In this document: piece by piece, positions 1-5,924 of the stretch
Layout: each line of letters begins with the position of its first letter
Position numbering within the stretch: position 1 is the stretch's first letter
DNA from: Sideroxydans sp.
GTDB taxonomy: Bacteria; Pseudomonadota; Gammaproteobacteria; Burkholderiales; Gallionellaceae
Length of the DNA stretch: 5,924 nucleotides
Reading direction: 5' to 3'
Assembly (NCBI GenBank): GCA_030823965.1
Contig: JAVBYP010000285.1
Location: forward strand, 1-5,924
Program-made: the position numbers and the translations under genes
Notes under the pieces: generated by a model
Database searches by the model: none
The model's input: the letters and a program-made list of their open reading frames with translations, nothing else
Told to the model about the DNA's origin: nothing

Positions 1-47
1 AGCGGCCTTTACGAGAGCAACAGCCGCTCCCGTTCAGTGTCAGCACG
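1..47. other. Short region downstream of guaA, no gene seen
   Basis: This 47-base edge segment holds no coding frame I can support. AGCGGC (1-6) and GCCGCT (23-28) are a 6-bp inverted repeat with a 16-base loop. It could be the visible part of a terminator after guaA, but the window ends where a U-tract would be, so it cannot be judged. Confidence 0.3.
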
Positions 48-1631
48 CTATTCCCACTCAATAGTTGCGGGAGGTTTTCCAGAGATATCGTAGACGACGC
101 GGTTGATACCCCGTACTTCGTTGATGATGCGGTTGGAGACTTTGCCAAGCAATTCATATGGCAGATGTGCCCAGTGGGCGGTCATAAAGTCTTGGGTTTG
201 AACTGCGCGTAGAGCAACGACCCATTCATAGGTGCGGCCATCACCCATCACCCCGACAGACTTTACAGGCAGGAACACGGTGAATGCTTGGCTGGTGAGG
301 TCATACCAACTTTTGCCGCTGGCATCTTTGGTATTGCGCAGTTCTTCGATAAAGATGGCATCGGCACGACGAAGCAGGTCAGCGTATTCACGCTTCACTT
401 CGCCGAGGATGCGCACACCCAGACCAGGACCTGGGAAGGGATGGCGATACACCATATCAGCTGGCAAGCCTAAGGCGACACCCAGTTCACGCACTTCATC
501 CTTGAACAGCTCGCGCAAGGGTTCTAGCAACTTGAGATGCATAGACTCAGGCAATCCGCCGACGTTGTGATGCGACTTGATGGTGTGTGCCTTCTTGGTC
601 TTGGAACCTGCGGATTCGATGACATCAGGGTAGATGGTGCCTTGCGCCAACCACTTGGCCTGCTTTAGCTTCGCTGATTCGCGCTGGAACACTTCGACGA
701 ACTCGCGCCCGATTATCTTGCGCTTCTGCTCTGGGTCAGTGACGCCTGCCAAGAACTTCAAGAACTCGCCACTCGCATCCACTTGGATGACTTTCATCTT
801 CAAGTTCTTGCCGAACATTTCCATCACCTGCTCGCCTTCATTCAGACGGAGCAAGCCGTTATCCACGAACACACAAGTGAGCTGATCACCGATGGCGCGA
901 TGCACTAGCGCTGCCGCTACCGAAGAGTCGACGCCGCCAGACAAACCCAAGATGACTTCTTCATCACCGACTTGTGTCTTGATCTTGGCGACTGCCTCGG
1001 CGATATAGTCAGGCATGTTCCAATCTTGTCCGCAGCCGCAGATGTCGTGTACGAAGCGACCGATGATGGCTTTACCTTGATGCGTGTGAGTGACCTCAGG
1101 ATGGAACTGCACCGCATAGAAGCGACGAGCCTCATCCGCCATTGCCGCAAATGGTGTCGCCGCATTGGATGCGATAGCCGTGAAGCCTGCTGGCAATGCT
1201 GTCACCTTGTCACCGTGACTCATCCATACATCGAGCAAGCCGTGTCCTTGAGCATTGGTCTTGTCTTGGATGCCATCGAACAGCTTGGAATGACCTTGCG
1301 CACGAATCTCTGCATAACCGAACTCGCGCACCTTGCCACTTTCGACTTTACCGCCCAGTTGCGCCGCCATGGTCTGCATACCGTAGCAGATGCCGAACAC
1401 GGGAACACCCAATTCAAATACGACTTGCGGCGCTTTAGGCGTCTCATCTTCATACACAGAATTCGGTCCACCCGAGAGGATGATCCCCGTTGGGTCAAAG
1501 GCGCGGATATCTGCCTCGCTCATGTCCCAAGGATGCAATTCGCAATAGACATGCGTCTCACGCACGCGGCGAGCGATGAGTTGTGTGTATTGAGAACCGA
1601 AATCGAGTACGAGGATTTTTTTATGTGACAT
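48..1631 (-). CDS. guaA: GMP synthase (glutamine-hydrolysing)
   Basis: GMP synthase makes GMP from XMP, ATP and glutamine in the cytosol, the last step of guanine nucleotide synthesis. The 527-residue protein is complete and close to the usual length (about 525). Residues 1-200 are a class I glutamine amidotransferase domain, with nucleophile C82 in GICYGMQ and the partner H177/E179 in FHPEV. The ATP-pyrophosphatase domain follows, with its P-loop SGGVDSS at 231-237. The C-terminal dimerisation and XMP-binding domain contains [11 protein letters not shown] (397-407) and ends in the family-typical PATIEWE. A short insert, about residues 434-442 (TKDASGKSW), is absent from the E. coli protein as I recall it. 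The ATG at 1631 fits the family N-terminus ([14 protein letters not shown]), and an in-frame TAA lies ten codons upstream. It lies 41 bp after guaB on the same strand, so an operon is likely. There is no recognisable Shine-Dalgarno sequence before the start. Confidence 0.98.
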   Translation of the reverse strand: MSHKKILVLDFGSQYTQLIARRVRETHVYCELHPWDMSEADIRAFDPTGIILSGGPNSVYEDETPKAPQVVFELGVPVFGICYGMQTMAAQLGGKVESGKVREFGYAEIRAQGHSKLFDGIQDKTNAQGHGLLDVWMSHGDKVTALPAGFTAIASNAATPFAAMADEARRFYAVQFHPEVTHTHQGKAIIGRFVHDICGCGQDWNMPDYIAEAVAKIKTQVGDEEVILGLSGGVDSSVAAALVHRAIGDQLTCVFVDNGLLRLNEGEQVMEMFGKNLKMKVIQVDASGEFLKFLAGVTDPEQKRKIIGREFVEVFQRESAKLKQAKWLAQGTIYPDVIESAGSKTKKAHTIKSHHNVGGLPESMHLKLLEPLRELFKDEVRELGVALGLPADMVYRHPFPGPGLGVRILGEVKREYADLLRRADAIFIEELRNTKDASGKSWYDLTSQAFTVFLPVKSVGVMGDGRTYEWVVALRAVQTQDFMTAHWAHLPYELLGKVSNRIINEVRGINRVVYDISGKPPATIEWE

Positions 1632-1642
1632 AGGAATGAACA

Positions 1643-1660
1643 GGGGCGCTTACGCGCCCC
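1643..1660 (-). other. GC hairpin with GUAA tetraloop between guaB and guaA
   Basis: Read on the minus strand this is GGGGCGC-GTAA-GCGCCCC: a perfect 7-bp stem made only of G-C pairs, closed by a GUAA loop of the GNRA class. It starts 12 nt after the guaB stop codon and ends 11 nt before the guaA ATG. The 3' flank TGTTCATTCCT is U-rich but has no U-run, so it is not a standard intrinsic terminator. Possible roles are partial attenuation, mRNA stabilisation or setting guaA translation relative to guaB. The structure is read directly from the sequence; the function is inference. Confidence 0.7.
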
Positions 1661-1672
1661 GTCTTGGTTGGA

Positions 1673-3166
<1,494 letters not shown>

Positions 3167-3205
3167 AAACTTTTCGGCGCGCCCGAGTATGCGTTTCACA
3201 CCTGA

Positions 3206-3868
3206 CTACTGCTTCTTACTCATCACGTAGATGATGTGCTCGAAAAACACCTCACACCAACTCTGATCCGTGGCTTTTAGCGTCTGAAGTAGCTTGTTGA
3301 CCTCGCCAATGGGCCAGTTCGGGTTGTACTTCACCAGCATGTCATGAGAATAATGGGGCAGCATACTTTGCAACTTCGAGCCGCGTTTATTGATCTCCGC
3401 CAACATCAATGCCAGATCCTTATCTGAGTCGATCTCAGCAGTCAGGTCGCCGTACATCTTGGGATTCTTCTTGGTGTGCTCGATGAACTGGCTGAGCACA
3501 TAGAAGAACTCGCCTTGGTTGTTCTGTGTGACATCATCACCCAGCACATAGGGAAAAGCTGACAGTTCAAGCCAATAATAATTAAGTTTTGGATTGCGCC
3601 ATTTACTCACCCCAACATGGCCTTTCCGCTCCTGCGCCCTGTGCACGCAGTCCTCAATGATCAATTTATCCGAGGCCCGTACCGCAAGATCCGTATCTTT
3701 CAGAACGATCGGTTTGACTAAGAAGAAGTCGGGAAAATCATCGAACAACTTCCCCGTATTTTGATGTGATCGATAATATGAACGGAATAGTTTTAGCACT
3801 AGATCTTGATTGCTTTCGACATTCAAGAACTCTTGCTGCGTATTCGGCGGTGCTTTCTTTTGTGTCAT
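3206..3868 (-). CDS. Hypothetical protein, 220 residues, unrecognised family
   Basis: I do not recognise this protein. It looks like a real gene: an ATG at 3868 with a strong purine-rich ribosome binding site (GAGGGGGAG, 3871-3879) and an uninterrupted frame to TAG. There is no signal peptide or membrane segment, so it should be cytosolic. It is rich in aromatic residues (for example YYRS near 31, DDFPDFF 43-49, LNYYWLELSAFPY 95-107) and charged residues, starts with a polar K/Q-rich tail, and ends in a likely helical stretch with C205. No catalytic motif or known domain stands out. Its hand-counted GC over 3241-3840 is 283/600 (about 47%), and about 39% over 3721-3840, lower than sampled rows of guaB and smc (about 50-62%). 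This suggests later acquisition or weak constraint. It is 72 bp upstream of guaB on the same strand, but guaB has its own promoter, so a functional link is not implied. Confidence 0.75.
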   Translation of the reverse strand: MTQKKAPPNTQQEFLNVESNQDLVLKLFRSYYRSHQNTGKLFDDFPDFFLVKPIVLKDTDLAVRASDKLIIEDCVHRAQERKGHVGVSKWRNPKLNYYWLELSAFPYVLGDDVTQNNQGEFFYVLSQFIEHTKKNPKMYGDLTAEIDSDKDLALMLAEINKRGSKLQSMLPHYSHDMLVKYNPNWPIGEVNKLLQTLKATDQSWCEVFFEHIIYVMSKKQ

Positions 3869-3957
3869 TTCTCCCCCTCAATCTATTCGATCCTTTTCGC
3901 CGATCTTATTATTGACCACGAGCACGCCAGCGTTTTCAGACCAAGCGCAATGATAAA

Positions 3958-3971
3958 TTGACGCGAGTCAA
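3958..3971. repeat. Inverted repeat TTGAC-GCGA-GTCAA overlapping the -35
   Basis: Two perfect 5-bp arms (3958-3962 and 3967-3971) flank a 4-base spacer. The left arm is also the first five bases of the candidate -35 for the downstream gene, so a dimeric regulator bound here could block or modulate that promoter. At 5 bp per arm, chance occurrence is quite possible. No known operator is recognised. Confidence 0.35.
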
Positions 3972-3986
3972 AATAATAGGTAATTT
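3958..3986 (+). promoter_or_regulatory. Candidate sigma-70 promoter of the DUF4124 gene
   Basis: TTGACG (3958-3963) and TAATTT (3981-3986) are separated by exactly 17 bp, a plausible sigma-70 -35/-10 pair. The -10 ends 27 bp before the ATG at 4014. A ribosome binding site, GAGGG (4002-4006), lies 7 nt before the start. The 145-bp region 3869-4013 separates two divergent genes; I see no convincing promoter for the minus-strand gene in it, only AT-rich stretches such as the one around 3905-3914. Confidence 0.5.
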
Positions 3987-4013
3987 CTGGCTAAATTTTT
4001 CGAGGGATATCGC

Positions 4014-4466
4014 ATGAGAGCCATCTTCATCTTCACCGTCGCTGCACTCTTCAGCCTGAATGCCCATGCGGGACTCAATAAATGGGTGGATGCTCAAGGT
4101 AATGTGCACTACTCCGATACCCCACCACAAAACGTCAAGACACAGAGCGTCCCCAACGTCGCTGGAACGGGACAAGCTGCCGCTCCAGCCACTTATTCCT
4201 CCAAGAGCTATGTCGAACGCGAAGCAGAGCTAAAGAAATCCAAACAGGAAAAGACGGAAGCTAACGAAAAGAAAGCTCAACAAGAAGCTCAAGCCGAAGA
4301 GAAGAAGCGCAATTGCACAGCTGCTCAACATAATTTGCGGATGTTAGAAGAAGGGACGCGCATCGTGACCTACGATGCCAATGGCGAGAAGACTTACCTA
4401 GACGATGCTGCCCGTGAACAGCGTCTGAGCGAGGCTCGCAAAGCAGCTAGCGACAACTGCAACTAA
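4014..4466 (+). CDS. Exported DUF4124-domain protein
   Basis: A 150-residue protein with a Sec signal peptide: MR, a hydrophobic core (residues 3-15) and a likely cut after AHA at residue 19. The mature N-terminus carries the DUF4124 signature, a K-W-V-D..G..H-Y-S-D-T-P-P pattern at residues 23-38. After an A/P/S-rich linker comes a very charged K/E/Q/A stretch (about 67-99) likely to form a helix or coiled coil. The C-terminal part has two cysteines, C101 and C149, which could form a disulphide in the periplasm. The motif Y-L-D-D-A-A-R (128-134) is, as I recall, common in betaproteobacterial members. The family has no established function; the protein probably sits in the periplasm. The ATG at 4014 is supported by GAGGG 7 nt upstream and by the signal peptide. 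Its stop codon overlaps that of smc on the other strand. Confidence 0.9.
   Translation: MRAIFIFTVAALFSLNAHAGLNKWVDAQGNVHYSDTPPQNVKTQSVPNVAGTGQAAAPATYSSKSYVEREAELKKSKQEKTEANEKKAQQEAQAEEKKRNCTAAQHNLRMLEEGTRIVTYDANGEKTYLDDAAREQRLSEARKAASDNCN
4463..4466. other. Overlapping stop codons of convergent genes
   Basis: The bases CTAA hold TAA of the DUF4124 gene (plus, 4464-4466) and TAG of smc (minus, 4465-4463). The two genes end inside each other, leaving no intergenic space. No U-tract terminator is visible for either strand near this point, so the transcripts may run into each other and form antisense RNA. Confidence 0.9.
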
Positions 4467-5924
4467 GCGGGAACCGCTGCCTTACTCGCACCATCCACGC
4501 TGAGGCGTAACGCCTCTTCGATATCCACCGACACCACCTTGGAGACGCCGCGCTCCTGCATGGTCACACCGATCAGCTGTTGCGCCATCTCCATCGTGAT
4601 CTTGTTATGACTGATGTAGACGAACTGGGTCTTGTCGGACATCTTCTGGATCAGCTTGCATAGGCGTTCCGTATTGGTGTCGTCCAATGGGGCATCAACT
4701 TCATCCAGCACGCAGAATGGCGCAGGGTTGAGCTGGAACAATGAAAATACCAAAGCGATAGCGGTCAGCGCCTTCTCACCACCCGACAGCAGATGGATAG
4801 AGGCATTCTTCTTGCCTGGCGGATGTGCCATCACCTGCACGCCGCTATCGAGGATCTCTTCACCCGTCAACACCAAGCGCGCCTCGCCTCCACCAAACAA
4901 GATCGGGAACAACTCGCCCAAGTGGCGATTCACTTCTTCGTAGGTAGCCATCAACAGGTCGCGCGATTCTTTATCGATGCGACGGATAGCGTCTTCCAAG
5001 GTCTCGATGGCCTCGTTCAAATCTTTCGCCTGGGCATCCAGATAGGACTTACGTTCTTGCGCGGTCTGCAACTCTTCTAGCGCGGCCAGATTCACCGCCC
5101 CCAAAGCGGATATCTCGTTACTCAAGCGCGTCAACTCGCTTTGCAAGCCGCCCGCCTTGGCGCCTTCGATCAACGGGAGCAATGGCTCCTCATCGATTCC
5201 CACCAGTTGCTCAGCCCATTGTTCGTATTGCAGTCTCGCCTCTTGCTCCTTGAGCGTGATCTCATTCACCTTCTCACGTAGCGGATTCAGTTTCTGCTCA
5301 CAAGAGAGGCGCTCTTGTTCCATCGCATTCAAACTCACCGTCGCATGTTCCAGCACATTGCGTGCCTCGGCCAACGCTTGCTCGTGCACTTGGCGTTGCT
5401 GCAATGCTCCCTGCAACAACTGCTGCGCATCACCGTCACTCAGGTTCGCTTGTTCGCTCTGATTCTGTATCAAAGACTCTTCCAATTGCCCCAAGGTCAT
5501 GCTGTTGTGCTGCATGTTCTGTTCGATGTCACTCAATTTATCGACGCAGGTCTTGGCAAAGAAGCGCGCTTCTTGCAATTCATGCTGTGCTCGTTGTGCA
5601 CGGTCGCGCACATCGCGCAAGGCCAGATCCAATGCACTGGCTTGCTGTCTTGCTTGGTCGCATTCCAGCAGTTGCACGGATGATCTTTCACGCTGAATAG
5701 CCATCTGCTCTGCCACTTCTTGCAACTGGCGTTGTTCGCTGTTGGCACGTTCAGCCATCTCTTCCAACTCTTGAACGATCTGCGCATCGCGCTCGGCACT
5801 CCGTTCATTCGCCTGAGTCAGCTTGAGTATCTGCATCTGGATCTGGTGTTGGCGTTGTTGTGACTCAGCACCTTCACTACGCAAAGGTCCGATACGCCCC
5901 TCGATATTCAGGTAAGCCTCTTCA
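4463..5924 (-). CDS. smc: Chromosome segregation protein SMC, C-terminal part (5' end outside window)
   Basis: SMC is an ABC-type ATPase that, with ScpA and ScpB, loops and compacts the chromosome. The visible 487 or so codons are its C-terminal part. The frame stays open to 5924 (it reads EEAYLNIEGRIGPL before the TTG at 5884), so the start lies beyond the window and the TTG at 5884 is an internal leucine. From about 5924 down to 5110 it encodes a Q/E/R-rich coiled coil, probably the strand that returns from the hinge. The head follows: LGAVNLAALEE near 5100, FGGGEARL near 4890, the ABC signature LSGGEKALTA at 4760-4789, Walker B with catalytic glutamate (FCVLDE) at 4700-4717, the D-loop just after it, and the H-loop histidine in YISHNK at 4601-4618. 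All C-terminal ATPase motifs are intact. The family is usually about 1,150-1,200 residues. It is a true SMC, not MukB. Its promoter is outside the window. Confidence 0.96.
   Translation of the reverse strand, partial: EEAYLNIEGRIGPLRSEGAESQQRQHQIQMQILKLTQANERSAERDAQIVQELEEMAERANSEQRQLQEVAEQMAIQRERSSVQLLECDQARQQASALDLALRDVRDRAQRAQHELQEARFFAKTCVDKLSDIEQNMQHNSMTLGQLEESLIQNQSEQANLSDGDAQQLLQGALQQRQVHEQALAEARNVLEHATVSLNAMEQERLSCEQKLNPLREKVNEITLKEQEARLQYEQWAEQLVGIDEEPLLPLIEGAKAGGLQSELTRLSNEISALGAVNLAALEELQTAQERKSYLDAQAKDLNEAIETLEDAIRRIDKESRDLLMATYEEVNRHLGELFPILFGGGEARLVLTGEEILDSGVQVMAHPPGKKNASIHLLSGGEKALTAIALVFSLFQLNPAPFCVLDEVDAPLDDTNTERLCKLIQKMSDKTQFVYISHNKITMEMAQQLIGVTMQERGVSKVVSVDIEEALRLSVDGASKAAVPA

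Noticed and set aside
1616..1622. Run of seven A residues on the coding strand at codons 4-6 of guaA, a possible slippage site
   Set aside because: A single homopolymer of lysine codons near the start of a housekeeping gene is common, and there is no sign of an alternative frame being used.
972..1628. Long open frame (218 codons) on the plus strand opposite guaA
   Set aside because: It lies wholly antisense to a well-conserved guaA, has no recognisable domain, and arises from codon bias in the real gene.
3176..3183. GGCGCGCC palindrome between the orphan gene and guaB as a terminator or operator
   Set aside because: It has no loop of its own and is not followed by a U-run; an 8-bp GC palindrome is plausible by chance.
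4466..4478. Small hairpin AGCGG-GAA-CCGCT at the smc 3' end as a terminator
   Set aside because: The stem is only 5 bp, it overlaps the smc coding sequence, and no U-tract follows on either strand.
5882..5884. TTG as the start codon of a 473-residue protein
   Set aside because: The frame remains open to the window edge and the encoded sequence is mid-SMC coiled coil, so this is an internal leucine codon.

Overview
This window looks like a chromosomal stretch of a Betaproteobacterium. The GuaA, GuaB and SMC sequences are of proteobacterial type, and the small DUF4124 protein with two C-terminal cysteines is a common betaproteobacterial form. The housekeeping genes have moderate GC (hand-counted sample rows run about 50-62%). 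A Nitrosomonadales/Gallionellaceae-like source is my guess from overall feel; the sequence does not prove it.

Layout from left to right: guaA (minus, 48-1631), a 41-bp gap with a perfect GC hairpin, guaB (minus, 1673-3133), a 72-bp gap with a clear extended -10 promoter for guaB, an unrecognised 220-residue gene (minus, 3206-3868), a 145-bp divergent intergenic region, a secreted DUF4124-type protein (plus, 4014-4466), and the 3' part of smc (minus, 4463 to beyond the right edge). The DUF4124 gene and smc converge and share four bases at their stop codons. No gap exceeds 300 bases. I see no tRNA, rRNA, CRISPR array, insertion sequence or phage gene.

Functionally, guaB and guaA form the two-step branch IMP -> XMP -> GMP of purine synthesis and are read as one minus-strand unit, guaB first. 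smc encodes the chromosome-organising ATPase; only its C-terminal coiled coil and head are in the window. The DUF4124 protein is a small exported protein of unknown role. The 220-residue gene is the one accessory-looking element: it is AT-richer than its neighbours (about 47% GC by hand count) and belongs to no family I recognise.

I found no convincing new multi-gene system. The points most worth a second look are regulatory: the GNRA-loop hairpin and missing Shine-Dalgarno sequence before guaA, the promoter architecture of guaB, and the origin of the orphan gene.
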